Positions 53,108 to 61,932 of a stretch of 64,000 nt of DNA are shown here, piece by piece. The notes below the pieces were generated by a model that had not been told where the DNA came from, searched no databases, and saw only the letters and a program-made list of their open reading frames with translations. Location: contig NZ_SMLC01000017.1 in the NCBI RefSeq assembly GCF_004349245.1, positions 1-64,000 on the forward strand, read 5' to 3'. The stretch comes from Actinomadura sp. 6K520. Lineage in GTDB: Bacteria > Actinomycetota > Actinomycetes > Streptosporangiales > Streptosporangiaceae. Each line of letters starts with the position of its first letter. The first letter of the stretch is position 1. Made by a program: the position numbers and the translations under genes.

Positions 53108-54202
53108 ATGGACGAGCAGCGGATCGCGCGCTTCACCCGCGCGGGCGTCGCCGACGCCGAGGTGTCCGATCACCCCTTCGGCACCGCCGACGGGCTCACC
53201 CTGAACCTGACCCGCTTCCGCCGCGCCCCCTCCGACGACGTGGTCCTGCTGGTGCACGGCCTGACGACGTCCAGCGACATGTACATCATGCCGGAGCACA
53301 CCAACCTGGTGAACTTCCTCCACGACGCCGGGTTCGGCGACGTGTGGGCGCTGGACTTCCGGATGAGCGGGCGGTTCCCCTACAACAGCGAGACCCACCG
53401 CCACGACCTCGACGACATCGCGCTGCACGACCATCCGGCGGCGCTGGCCGAACTGCGCCGCCACATCGGCGACCGGCGGGTGCACGTCATCGCGCACTGC
53501 CTGGGCTCGGTGTCGTTCTCGATGGCGCTGTTCGCCGGGACCGTCACCGGCATCACCAGCCTGACCTGCAACAGCGTCTCGCTGACCCCGCGGACCCCGG
53601 CCTGGTCGAAGCTCAAGCTGCGGTACGGGCCGCCGCTGATGGAGTACCTCCTCGGACCGTGCCAGATCGACCCGCGCTACGGTGAGGCCCCCGCGCTGAC
53701 CCGCGGCTGGATGCTCGCCAAGGCGGTCGCGCCGTTCCACCGCACGTGCGACGAGCCCGCGTGCCACATGCTCAGCTTCATGTGGGGCGGCGGGAAGCCG
53801 ATCTTCTCGCACGGCAAGATGTCGCCGGTCACGCACGGCCGCCTCTCCGACCTGTTCGGGGCCTGCAACGTCCACTACTACCGGCACGTCCACGCGATGG
53901 TGAAGGCCGGCCGGGCCGTGAAGTTCGACCGGCGCGACCCCGCGCACGCGGACCTGCCCGCCGACTACCTGGCGGGCGCCAAGGCGGTCACCACGCCGAT
54001 CCTGTTCCTCACCGGAGACCGCAACCACGTGTTCACCGACTCCAACATCGTCTGCCACCGGCTGCTCGAATCGGTCGCGCCCGGCCTGCACGAGCTGGCG
54101 ATCCTGCCCGGCTACGGCCACCAGGACCCGTTCATGGGCGCGGACGTCGCCACCGAGGTGTTCCCGCAGGTCCTCGACTTCCTGAAGCGGAAGGCGGGCT
54201 GA
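53108..54202 (+). CDS. Alpha/beta hydrolase with cysteine nucleophile
   Basis: 364 residues. Oxyanion region LLVHGLTTSSDMY; nucleophile elbow IAHCLGS puts Cys131 where most relatives have Ser; acid in TGDRNHVF at about 307; His in GYGHQDPF at about 338. Proteins of this type neighbour, or are fused to, cholesterol-oxidase-like GMC enzymes. The substrate may be a steroid or fatty ester or lactone (inference). I use ATG 53108, with GGAGGGG 6 nt upstream, rather than an earlier ATG at 53060. It directly precedes the GMC gene (2-nt gap). Confidence 0.85.
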   Translation: MDEQRIARFTRAGVADAEVSDHPFGTADGLTLNLTRFRRAPSDDVVLLVHGLTTSSDMYIMPEHTNLVNFLHDAGFGDVWALDFRMSGRFPYNSETHRHDLDDIALHDHPAALAELRRHIGDRRVHVIAHCLGSVSFSMALFAGTVTGITSLTCNSVSLTPRTPAWSKLKLRYGPPLMEYLLGPCQIDPRYGEAPALTRGWMLAKAVAPFHRTCDEPACHMLSFMWGGGKPIFSHGKMSPVTHGRLSDLFGACNVHYYRHVHAMVKAGRAVKFDRRDPAHADLPADYLAGAKAVTTPILFLTGDRNHVFTDSNIVCHRLLESVAPGLHELAILPGYGHQDPFMGADVATEVFPQVLDFLKRKAG

Positions 54203-54204
54203 CC

Positions 54205-56706
54205 ATGGGACACGACACCGAGTACGGGGGCATCGAGCACGGGGGCATCGACGAGCACGTGGACACCGTCGTCGTCGGCTCCGGCTTCGGCGGGTCGGTG
54301 GCCGCGTACCGGCTGGCGGAGGCCGGGCGGCAGGTCGTGCTGCTGGAGCGCGGGCAGCCCTACCCGCCGGGCGCCTTCCCGCGCTCGCCCGCCCAGATGG
54401 GACGGGCGTTCTGGGACCCCGACGCCGGGCTGTACGGGATGTTCGACGTGTGGAGCTTCCAGGGCTGCGACTCGGTCGTGTCCTCCGGGCTCGGCGGCGG
54501 CTCCCTCATCTACGCCAACGTGCTGCTGCGCAAGGACGAGAACTGGTTCGTGCACGACCGGCCGCTGCCCGGCGGCGGATACGAGCCCTGGCCGATCTCC
54601 CGCGCCGACCTCGACCCGCACTACGACGCCGTCGAGAAGATGCTGGGCGCGACGCCGTACCCGCTCGACCGGGTGCCGTACGACGACACCCCGAAGGCGC
54701 ACGCGATGCAGGACGCCGCGGCGGAACTCGGCCTGCAGTGCACGCTGCCGCCGCTGGCGGTCAGCTTCGCCTCCCAGCCGGACGGCACCCCCGCCCTCGG
54801 GCTGCCCATCGCCGACGCCGGGTACGGCAACATCCACGGCGTCCCGCGGCGGACGTGCCGGCTGTGCGGCGAGTGCGACATCGGCTGCAACGACGGCGCC
54901 AAGAACAGCCTCGACCACACCTACCTGTCGGCGGCGGCGCACCACGGCGCCGACATCCGCACGTCCCACGAGGTGAAGGCGCTGCGGCCGCGGCCCGGCG
55001 GCGGGTACGAGGTCGACTACGTCCACCACGCCGATCTGACCGCGAAGCAGAGCCGCCCGCCCGTCCGGACGATCGGCTGCGACCGGCTGGTCCTCGGCGC
55101 CGGCACCTACGGCACCACGTTCCTGCTGCTGAAGTCGCGGGCCGCGTTCCCCGGCCTCGGCGACGCGCTCGGCACGCGGTTCAGCGGCAACGGCGACCTG
55201 CTGACGTTCCTGCTGCGGGCCAGGGACCGCAACCGGGTCCGCCCGCTGAACGCCAGCCGCGGCCCGGTCATCACCACCGCGATCCGGCTGCCCGACGAGG
55301 TGGACGGCGTGCCCGGCGCGGGCCGCGGCGCCTACATCCAGGACGGCGGTTACCCCGGCTTCACCGACTGGATCGTCGACGGCTTCGACATCGGCCGCGA
55401 CTTCGAGCGCGCGGTGAAGTTCCTGTGGGACCGGTTCACCGACCTGTTCCGGGACGCGCCGGACACCAACCTGTCCAAGGAGATCTCCGACCTGATCGGC
55501 GACGGGGCCCTCACGGTCAGCTCGCTGCCGCTGCTCGGCATGGGCCGCGACGCCGCCGACGGGCGGCTGCACCTGCGGGACGGCAGGCTCGCCGCGGACT
55601 GGTCGGCGGAGACCAGCGAGGAGCTGTTCACCCGGGTCCGCAAGACCATGCAGCGCATCGCGGACGTGCTCGGCGCCGAGTACGCCGACAACCCGATGTG
55701 GTTCCGCAAGCGCATCATCACCGTCCATCCCCTGGGCGGCGCCCCGATGGGCGCCCACCCGGGCGAGGGCGTCTGCGACGCCTTCGGCGAGGTGTTCGGG
55801 TTCCCGGGCCTCTACATCGCCGACGGGGCGGCGATGCCGGGGCCGGTGGGCCCGAACCCCTCGCTCACCATCGCCGCGCAGGCAGACCGGATGGCCACGC
55901 GGATGCTGGAGCACGCGTCCGCGCGGCGGGGCGCGGGCGGCTCCGCCAGCACCGTCCCGTCTCGCACGGGGGCCGAGCCGGCCGGGGGAGCCGGCTCGCC
56001 TGACGGGGCGGGGAACGGCTCGGCGTACGGTCCGGTTTCGGGGCGCCACGGAGGGTCACGGGGACCGTCCGACGTGGCGACGGACCGTACGTCGCTGTCG
56101 TTCACCGAGGAGATGAAGGGGTTCGTCACCTACGGGGAGACCGATCCGCGGATCGGGGAGCTGGCCGACGGCCGCCGCCCGCTGTCGTTCCGCCTGACGA
56201 TCACCGCGGACGACATCGACCGCTTCCTCGCCGAGCCCGCCCACGAGGCCCGCGCCGAAGGGTGGGTGGACGCGACCGGCCACGGGGGCCGGCGCCCCGT
56301 CGAGCAGGGCACGTTCAACCTGTTCGTCGAGGACGGCCCGGACGACCGGCGCCTGATGCGGTACCGGCTGTGCTACACCGACGGCGAGGGCCGGCGGCGG
56401 ACGCTGAGCGGGACCAAGAAGGTCCTGCACGGCCCGCCGACGCGGATCTGGCCGGACACCTCCACGCTGTACGTGCGGCTGCTCGACGGGCACGTCGGCG
56501 CGGGCGAGGAGGACGGCGAGGAGGACGGCGAGGAGGACGGCGCGGAGGTCGTCGCGGCGGGTGTGCTGAACATCCGGCTGACCGACTTCGCGCGGCAGCT
56601 CACCACGTTCCGGACGTCGGGCCCGGACGGCCTGGAGAAACTGCTCAGGTTCGGCAGGTTCTTCGCGGGTGAGCTGTGGGAGGTCTACGGCCCCGACCTC
56701 GTGTGA
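54205..56706 (+). CDS. GMC-type FAD oxidoreductase (cholesterol-oxidase-like) with extra C-terminal domain
   Basis: 833 residues. The FAD-binding GSGFGGS is at 25-31, a four-cysteine cluster at 218, 221, 224 and 228 (CRLCGECDIGC), and GMC C-terminal motifs HPLGGAPMG and NPSLTIAAQADRMA lie near 515-560. From about 630 a further domain of some 200 residues (SFTEEMKGFVTYGETDPR, TFNLFVEDGPDDRRLMRYRL, RIWPDTSTLYVRLLDG) follows a Gly/Ala/Ser linker; this resembles the linker domain of larger GMC-hydrolase proteins. It probably oxidises a sterol or bulky alcohol. An EEDG tandem repeat lies at about 766-780. Confidence 0.87.
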   Translation: MGHDTEYGGIEHGGIDEHVDTVVVGSGFGGSVAAYRLAEAGRQVVLLERGQPYPPGAFPRSPAQMGRAFWDPDAGLYGMFDVWSFQGCDSVVSSGLGGGSLIYANVLLRKDENWFVHDRPLPGGGYEPWPISRADLDPHYDAVEKMLGATPYPLDRVPYDDTPKAHAMQDAAAELGLQCTLPPLAVSFASQPDGTPALGLPIADAGYGNIHGVPRRTCRLCGECDIGCNDGAKNSLDHTYLSAAAHHGADIRTSHEVKALRPRPGGGYEVDYVHHADLTAKQSRPPVRTIGCDRLVLGAGTYGTTFLLLKSRAAFPGLGDALGTRFSGNGDLLTFLLRARDRNRVRPLNASRGPVITTAIRLPDEVDGVPGAGRGAYIQDGGYPGFTDWIVDGFDIGRDFERAVKFLWDRFTDLFRDAPDTNLSKEISDLIGDGALTVSSLPLLGMGRDAADGRLHLRDGRLAADWSAETSEELFTRVRKTMQRIADVLGAEYADNPMWFRKRIITVHPLGGAPMGAHPGEGVCDAFGEVFGFPGLYIADGAAMPGPVGPNPSLTIAAQADRMATRMLEHASARRGAGGSASTVPSRTGAEPAGGAGSPDGAGNGSAYGPVSGRHGGSRGPSDVATDRTSLSFTEEMKGFVTYGETDPRIGELADGRRPLSFRLTITADDIDRFLAEPAHEARAEGWVDATGHGGRRPVEQGTFNLFVEDGPDDRRLMRYRLCYTDGEGRRRTLSGTKKVLHGPPTRIWPDTSTLYVRLLDGHVGAGEEDGEEDGEEDGAEVVAAGVLNIRLTDFARQLTTFRTSGPDGLEKLLRFGRFFAGELWEVYGPDLV
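56504..56539 (+). repeat. Three 12-bp tandem repeats in the GMC gene
   Basis: GCGAGGAGGACG is repeated exactly at 56504, 56516 and 56528, giving an acidic GEEDGEEDGEEDG run in a surface loop of the C-terminal domain. Confidence 0.85.
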
Positions 56707-56734
56707 GGGAGGGGCGAAACGGGGGGCCATGAAC

Positions 56735-56774
56735 GTGCAGGCCGAGGGAACTGCGGGGTGCTCTCGGCCTGCAC
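56735..56774. terminator. Perfect 12-bp hairpin after the GMC gene
   Basis: GTGCAGGCCGAG (56735-56746) and CTCGGCCTGCAC (56763-56774) pair perfectly over 16 nt and are followed by ctttc. It starts 28 nt after the stop. Confidence 0.6.
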
Positions 56775-56780
56775 CTTTCA

Positions 56781-56814
56781 CCGGAGGTCGCGCGGGGGGT
56801 CGCGCGGCCTCCGG
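56781..56814. terminator. Second terminator-like hairpin in the convergent gap
   Basis: CCGGAGGTCGCGCG (56781-56794) pairs with CGCGCGGCCTCCGG (56801-56814) with a single G-T/mismatch over a 6-nt loop. With the preceding hairpin it separates the GMC gene from the oppositely oriented SRPBCC gene. The rest of the 244-bp gap shows no gene. Confidence 0.55.
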
Positions 56815-56950
56815 GCGTGCTTGCTGCAGTCCAGGCCCACTTCGCCCGCTGGCGCTCGCTACGTGACCTGGCCTGTGCGAGCGCGGCACCGTCCTCCAGC
56901 CCCCGCGCCGGGGTCGTCGCGGCGACACCGCTCTTGGTGCGGGCGGGCCC

Positions 56951-57409
56951 TTAGATGTCGGCGGCCTGGCGGGCCGGGCAGTCCGGGGGGCATTTCTCCG
57001 TGTGCCTGGGCAACCGGCGGGTGAAGTTCTTCAGCATCAGCCGGAACAGGGCGCGTATCAGGGGGCCGGTGCCGGGGATCAGAGGCACCAGGACGGCGTT
57101 CCAGCGGATCTCGGTGCCGGAGCCGGCGGCCTCCAGATGCACGTCGGAGCGGTAGCTGCGGACGGGCAGGCCGGACAGCGCCTTGTAGGCGAAGTGCGAG
57201 TACGGCTCGTAGGCGACGGTCTGCTCGCTGGCGGGCCAGATCTTCTTGACCGACCCGACGCCGTAGGTGGTCGTGTCGCCCTTGCGGGTCTGCTTGGCGG
57301 GGATGGGGAACCCGCCCCACGCGCCCCACGCCTCCGGAACGGCCAGGTGCCGGAACAGTTCCTCGGGCGTCGCGGTCGAGGTGGCGGTGAGCTGGATCTC
57401 GTACGGCAT
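56951..57409 (-). CDS. SRPBCC (START-like) family protein
   Basis: 152 residues with the polyketide-cyclase/dehydrase pattern: IQLTATSTATPEELFRHLAVPEAW at the N-terminus, a central beta-sheet region (GSVKKIWPASEQTVAYEPYSHFAYKAL) and a C-terminal helix LIRALFRLMLKNFTRRLPRH. It forms a hydrophobic ligand cavity; no catalytic residues can be assigned. The C-terminal CPPDCPARQ adds two cysteines not typical of the fold. It is convergent with the GMC gene and 74 nt downstream of the flavin-reductase-like gene. Confidence 0.8.
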   Translation of the reverse strand: MPYEIQLTATSTATPEELFRHLAVPEAWGAWGGFPIPAKQTRKGDTTTYGVGSVKKIWPASEQTVAYEPYSHFAYKALSGLPVRSYRSDVHLEAAGSGTEIRWNAVLVPLIPGTGPLIRALFRLMLKNFTRRLPRHTEKCPPDCPARQAADI

Positions 57410-57483
57410 GCTCTCTCCCGTGGCTGATCACCGAACGGTAGTCAGCCGGACACCACCGGCACAAGCCGCCCCGGGCCGCGGTG

Positions 57484-57909
57484 TCAACGCGCGAGGCCGT
57501 AGAGGCGCTGGACGTGGAGGCGGACGACGAGGCGGCGGTCCTCGACCATGGCGCGGCGGTAGTCGTCCCAGTCGGGGTGCTCACCGCGGATGTCCCGGTA
57601 CACCGAGATCAGCTCCTCCACCGCGGCGTCGGCGGGGTCGGCGGCGACGGCCGACAGTTCGGCGTCGCCCTCGGCGACCGCGTACGACCAGCCGTCCGGT
57701 GAGCTGACGTGCAGGCTCGCCCGCGGGTCGCGCGCCAGGTTGCGGGCCTTGGCGCGGTCCGCGGTGATCGAGATGCGGACGAGCCGGCGGTCCGGGTCGA
57801 AGTGGTAGTTGATGTTGGACAGCTGGGGCCGTCCGTCCCGCTTGAGGGTCGCGAGGACCCCGAGGTCGCGTCCCGCGACCAGTTCCGCCAGCGCCACGTC
57901 GTCCGCCAT
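57484..57909 (-). CDS. PPOX/FDOR-family F420- or FMN-dependent oxidoreductase
   Basis: About 141 residues, a single split-barrel domain: LVAGRDLGVLATLKRDGRPQLSNINY, then VRISITADRAKARNLARDPRASLHV, SYAVAEGDAEL and the closing YRRAMVEDRRLVVRLHVQRLYG. This is the pattern of FDOR-B proteins (Rv1155-like), which use F420 or flavin to reduce small molecules. Two ATG codons are adjacent; GGAGG lies 6 nt before the second (57909), which I prefer. Confidence 0.87.
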   Translation of the reverse strand: MADDVALAELVAGRDLGVLATLKRDGRPQLSNINYHFDPDRRLVRISITADRAKARNLARDPRASLHVSSPDGWSYAVAEGDAELSAVAADPADAAVEELISVYRDIRGEHPDWDDYRRAMVEDRRLVVRLHVQRLYGLAR

Positions 57910-57984
57910 CATCCGCCTCCAGGAAAGACCGTTTCCCTGGGCAACCCCGCGCCGGGCCGATCCCTTCCCGCTGGAGGCGGGGTG

Positions 57985-58677
<693 letters not shown>

Positions 58678-59013
58678 GCCGATCCCGCCCTCGGTCCTCT
58701 GTGGGCAAATGGGCCCGATGCCCGCATTCGCTCCAAAGCGTGGAGTGAGCGTTGCCCGGCGGAGGTCCGCCGCGGTGGGTCCGGTTGCCTCCCCGCTGAT
58801 TCGGAGTCGTACGGCCCTACGACGCGGCGGCCGGACGACAGGCGCCACAGGTAAGGAAAAGGTCGCGAACTAGTAAGGGATGAATCGGAAAATTCCCGGC
58901 CGATCGGTCACGGATTGAACCCCTGGCCGCCGGGGTCCCGTACTGCCTCCCGACGTGACACCTGGCGCACGGTCACCGCGTCGCCCCGCCCCCGCACCAG
59001 CCGGAGACCCCCG
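58678..59013. other. 336-bp divergent intergenic region, cyclase-like gene / ECF sigma gene
   Basis: No further gene is convincing here. It contains a GTAAGGAAAAG motif (58851-58861) identical to one before the kinase gene, followed by an AT-rich stretch (gaactagtaagggatgaat) that is the best promoter candidate toward the sigma gene. I could not fix an ECF-type -35/-10 pair. Confidence 0.4.
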
Positions 59014-59610
59014 ATGGCACACAGATCACCGACCGCCTCGGCCACCCGAGAACGTCCAGCCGGGCCGTGGAGCTGGTTCCGCGGATCGCACCCCACGGGC
59101 GGCGTCGACGACCAGGTGATCGTGACCGAGCTGTACCGCGTGTACGGCCGCCCGCTGCTGTCGTTCGTGCTCCGCCTGACCGGCGGCGACCGGCACTGGG
59201 CCGAGGACGTCGTCCAGGAGACGATGATCCGCGCGTGGCGCAGCGCGCACCAGCTCGACGAGAACGCGACGTCCCTGCTGCCGTGGCTGGCGACGGTCGC
59301 CCGCCGGATCGTCATCGACGACCAGCGCCGCAAGAACGCCAGGCCGCAGGAGGCGGGCGAGGGCCCGCTGGAGAACATGCGCGTCCCCGACGGGTTGGAG
59401 GATCTGCTGCGCTCCGTCGTCGTGTCCGAAGCCCTCCTCGCGCTGTCCCCGGCCCACCGCGAGATCCTGAACGAGACCTTCTTCCGGGACCGCTCGGTGA
59501 ACGAGGCCGCCAGGAATCTCGGCATCCCCGTGGGCACGGTCAAGTCCCGGGTCTACTACGCGCTACGGGCGCTAAGGGTCGCCCTGGAGGAGAGGGGTGT
59601 GACGCCATGA
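59014..59610 (+). CDS. ECF sigma factor
   Basis: 198 residues with sigma-70 region 2 (LYRVYGRPLLSFVLRLTGGDRHWAEDVVQETMIRAWR) and region 4 (LSPAHREILNETFFRDRSVNEAARNLGIPVGTVKSRVYYALRALR). A linker replaces region 3, as in ECF factors. It directs RNA polymerase to stress promoters when freed from its anti-sigma partner. ATG 59014 has GGAG 7 nt upstream; an earlier ATG at 58915 would add a basic, low-complexity leader. The stop overlaps the anti-sigma ATG by four bases. Confidence 0.92.
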   Translation: MAHRSPTASATRERPAGPWSWFRGSHPTGGVDDQVIVTELYRVYGRPLLSFVLRLTGGDRHWAEDVVQETMIRAWRSAHQLDENATSLLPWLATVARRIVIDDQRRKNARPQEAGEGPLENMRVPDGLEDLLRSVVVSEALLALSPAHREILNETFFRDRSVNEAARNLGIPVGTVKSRVYYALRALRVALEERGVTP

Positions 59611-60332
59611 GCGCGGACATGCTGCACATCGACGTCGGCGCCTACGCCCTCGGTCTCCTGGAGGAGCCCGACCGGCGCGCGTTCGAGGCGCACCTGTCGA
59701 CGTGCATGGCCTGCCACGAGGAGCTCGGCGAGCTGCGCGGGATCGCCCGGACGCTGGACGGCATCGGGCCGATCGCCGAACCCCCCGACGCGCCGCCGGT
59801 GCCGCCGGAGCCCGCGGTGGTCACCGACCTGATGCGGCACCGGAACCGCCGCGAGCGGCGGCACCGCATGGCGCGCGGGCTCGCCGCGGCGGCCGCCGGG
59901 GTCGTCCTGCTCGGCGGGGCGCTCGGTACCGGGTACACGCTCGGCGCCGACCGGGAGCAGGCGCCGCCGGCCCGGCCCGACACCGGGACGGCCGCGCTGA
60001 TGCGCGACGGCCGGACGGTGTCGGCCGCGGACACCGGCACCGGGGTGACCGGGACGGTCGCGATGGACGGCAAGATGTGGGGCAGCCGCGTCGGGCTCCG
60101 GCTCAGCAAGGTCCGCGGGCCGCTGCAGTGCGAGCTGGTCGCCGTGGACGCCCGCGGCAACGCGCACACGGTCGCCGGCTGGTCCGTCCCGCCCAAGGGT
60201 TACGGGTTCGCCGACTCCGCGCAGCCGCAGCTGACGGTGCAGGGCGCCACGGCGCTGACGCCGGAGGAGATCAGCCGGTTCGAGGTCCGGACCATCGGTG
60301 CGGGCCGCACGCTGCTCACCGTCCCGGCGTAG
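59607..60332 (+). CDS. Zinc-containing anti-sigma factor (ZAS type) with membrane anchor
   Basis: 241 residues. The N-terminal zf-HC2/ZAS module holds HLSTCMAC (Hx3Cx2C) at about 31-38. A Pro-rich linker and basic RHRNRRERRHRM precede one membrane helix (about 92-113). The extracytoplasmic part (GTVAMDGKMWGSRVGLRLSKVRGPLQCELVAVDARG) is a RskA-like anti-sigma-K C-terminal domain. It should hold the adjacent sigma factor at the membrane and release it by redox signal or proteolysis. The 4-bp overlap with the sigma gene ensures balanced synthesis. Confidence 0.9.
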   Translation: MSADMLHIDVGAYALGLLEEPDRRAFEAHLSTCMACHEELGELRGIARTLDGIGPIAEPPDAPPVPPEPAVVTDLMRHRNRRERRHRMARGLAAAAAGVVLLGGALGTGYTLGADREQAPPARPDTGTAALMRDGRTVSAADTGTGVTGTVAMDGKMWGSRVGLRLSKVRGPLQCELVAVDARGNAHTVAGWSVPPKGYGFADSAQPQLTVQGATALTPEEISRFEVRTIGAGRTLLTVPA

Positions 60333-60407
60333 GTCCCGGCGTTGGTCCCGGCGCAGGGGCACCGCCGCGCTTACCGGCCGGCGGCACGGTTCTCATAGGG
60401 TGGAACG

Positions 60408-61130
60408 GTGAGTGCCACCCGACCGTCCGCGGACCCGGAGCTGATGCTGCCGGGCCTCCGCGAGGTGTACGCGGCCTACGTCCGGGAGGCCGACGCCCTG
60501 CCGTCGCTGCCCGGCCCGCTGCAGGCGGAGGTGTGGACGTCCGCGCGGCTCGGGAGCCTGGAGGCGGCGGCCCCGCACGTCCAGGGGCGGCGTGCCGCGC
60601 TCGGTGACCTGATCACCTGCCTGCGGGCGGCGGCGACGCCGGGCGCGCGGGCGTTCCTGCGGGCGCTCGCCGCGATCGGCCCGGCCGAGGGGCGCAAGGC
60701 GGCGGGACGCGCCGCCGGCGCGCTCGCCGACGTACCGGCCGCCGCCTGGGAGGAGGCGCTCGGACGCGTCGTCCCCGGCCACGTGTGGCTGATCCAGGAG
60801 GGCCCGCTCGACGGCGACCGGCTCGTCTGCGAGTTCCGCTACGCGGACGCGGGCACCGCGGGGATGCACGCGCTGGCCGTGCGGCTGTCCCACGGGGACG
60901 TCCCCGCCGAGGTCGTGATCGTCGGGGACGTCCCGGCGCTGCTGGGGGCGGCGCGGCAGGCGATGCAGGCCGAGCTGTGCGTCGTCCAGCCCTACGACCC
61001 CGCGGCCGTCGGGCGCAGGCTCCGCGCCGCGCTGGACGGCACCGCCCCCGGCCGGCCGGACCCGCCCGAGGACTGCTATCCGGCGCTGCCGCTGGCCCGC
61101 CACCGCGCCGCCCTCCTGCCCGGCGGCTGA
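60408..61130 (+). CDS. Uncharacterised 240-residue protein
   Basis: Not recognised. It is a soluble protein with an alpha-helical first half (LREVYAAYVREADALPS, ARAFLRALAAIGPAEGRKAAGRAA) and a second half that reads like an alpha/beta domain: GHVWLIQEGPLDGDRLVCEFRYADAGTAGMHALAV, then VVIVGDVPALLGAARQAM. No signal, membrane segment or metal motif. GTG start at 60408 after ggaacg. It follows the anti-sigma gene by 75 nt on the same strand and converges with the ABC exporter, 4 nt apart at the stops. Confidence 0.8.
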   Translation: MSATRPSADPELMLPGLREVYAAYVREADALPSLPGPLQAEVWTSARLGSLEAAAPHVQGRRAALGDLITCLRAAATPGARAFLRALAAIGPAEGRKAAGRAAGALADVPAAAWEEALGRVVPGHVWLIQEGPLDGDRLVCEFRYADAGTAGMHALAVRLSHGDVPAEVVIVGDVPALLGAARQAMQAELCVVQPYDPAAVGRRLRAALDGTAPGRPDPPEDCYPALPLARHRAALLPGG

Positions 61131-61134
61131 CGCC

Positions 61135-61932
61135 CTACCGGCCCATGGCGCGGTAGCGGCGCACCGACAGCGGAATGAACACCGCCGCGATCACCAGCGG
61201 CCACACCACCGCCATCAGGACGCTGTTCTGCGCCGCCCACGAGGTGCCCGCCTGCCCGGGATCGCCGAACAGCTCCCGGCACGCGGTCACGGTCGCCGAC
61301 ATCGGGTTCCACTCGGCGACGGCGCCGAGCCAGCCCGGCATCGTGCTCGGCGCGATCAGCGCGCTGGACAGGAACCCGATCGGCCACACCAGGATCTGGA
61401 CGACCGCGACCGACTCCGGTCCCTTGGCGATCAGGCCGAGGTAGATCCCCATCCACACGAGCGAGAACCGCAGCAGGAGCAGCAGCCCGAACCCGGCGAG
61501 CGCGCCGGCGGCCCCGTCGTGGACGCGCCAGCCGATCAGGACGCCGCAGACCGCCATGACGGCCAGGGCGGCGACCGAGTGCAGCATGTCGGCGGTGGCG
61601 CGCCCGACGACGACCGCGGACGGCGCCATCGGCATCGCGCGGAACCGGTCGGTCACGCCCTTGGCCGCGTCGCCGGCGACCGCGGCGAACGTCGTCTCGA
61701 CGCCGAACGCCATCGTCAGCGCGAACATGCCGGGGACGATGAACTCCCGGTAGCTTCCGCCGCCCGGCACGTCCATCTGGCCGCCGAACAGGTAGCCCAT
61801 CATCAGCACGACCATGACGGGGAACAGCAGCGCGACGGCCACCTCCCCCGGGCGGCGGGCCCAGTGGGCGAGGGCCCGCCCGGTCAGGGTCCGGCCGTCC
61901 GCGACGGCCCAGCGCAGGGTCTGGACGCTCAC
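61135..61932 (-). CDS. ABC-2 type exporter permease (DrrB-like)
   Basis: 265 residues with about six membrane helices: VALLFPVMVVLMMGYLFGG, FIVPGMFALTMAFGVE, LHSVAALAVMAVCGVLIGW, LIAPSTMPGWLGAVAEWNPMS and LMAVVWPLVIAAVFIPLSV. The pattern matches daunorubicin-resistance DrrB-type permeases. The GTG start at 61932 overlaps the ATPase stop by four bases, with GGAGG 7 nt upstream. With the ATPase it should export a drug-like or lipid compound; the substrate is unknown. Confidence 0.9.
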   Translation of the reverse strand: MSVQTLRWAVADGRTLTGRALAHWARRPGEVAVALLFPVMVVLMMGYLFGGQMDVPGGGSYREFIVPGMFALTMAFGVETTFAAVAGDAAKGVTDRFRAMPMAPSAVVVGRATADMLHSVAALAVMAVCGVLIGWRVHDGAAGALAGFGLLLLLRFSLVWMGIYLGLIAKGPESVAVVQILVWPIGFLSSALIAPSTMPGWLGAVAEWNPMSATVTACRELFGDPGQAGTSWAAQNSVLMAVVWPLVIAAVFIPLSVRRYRAMGR

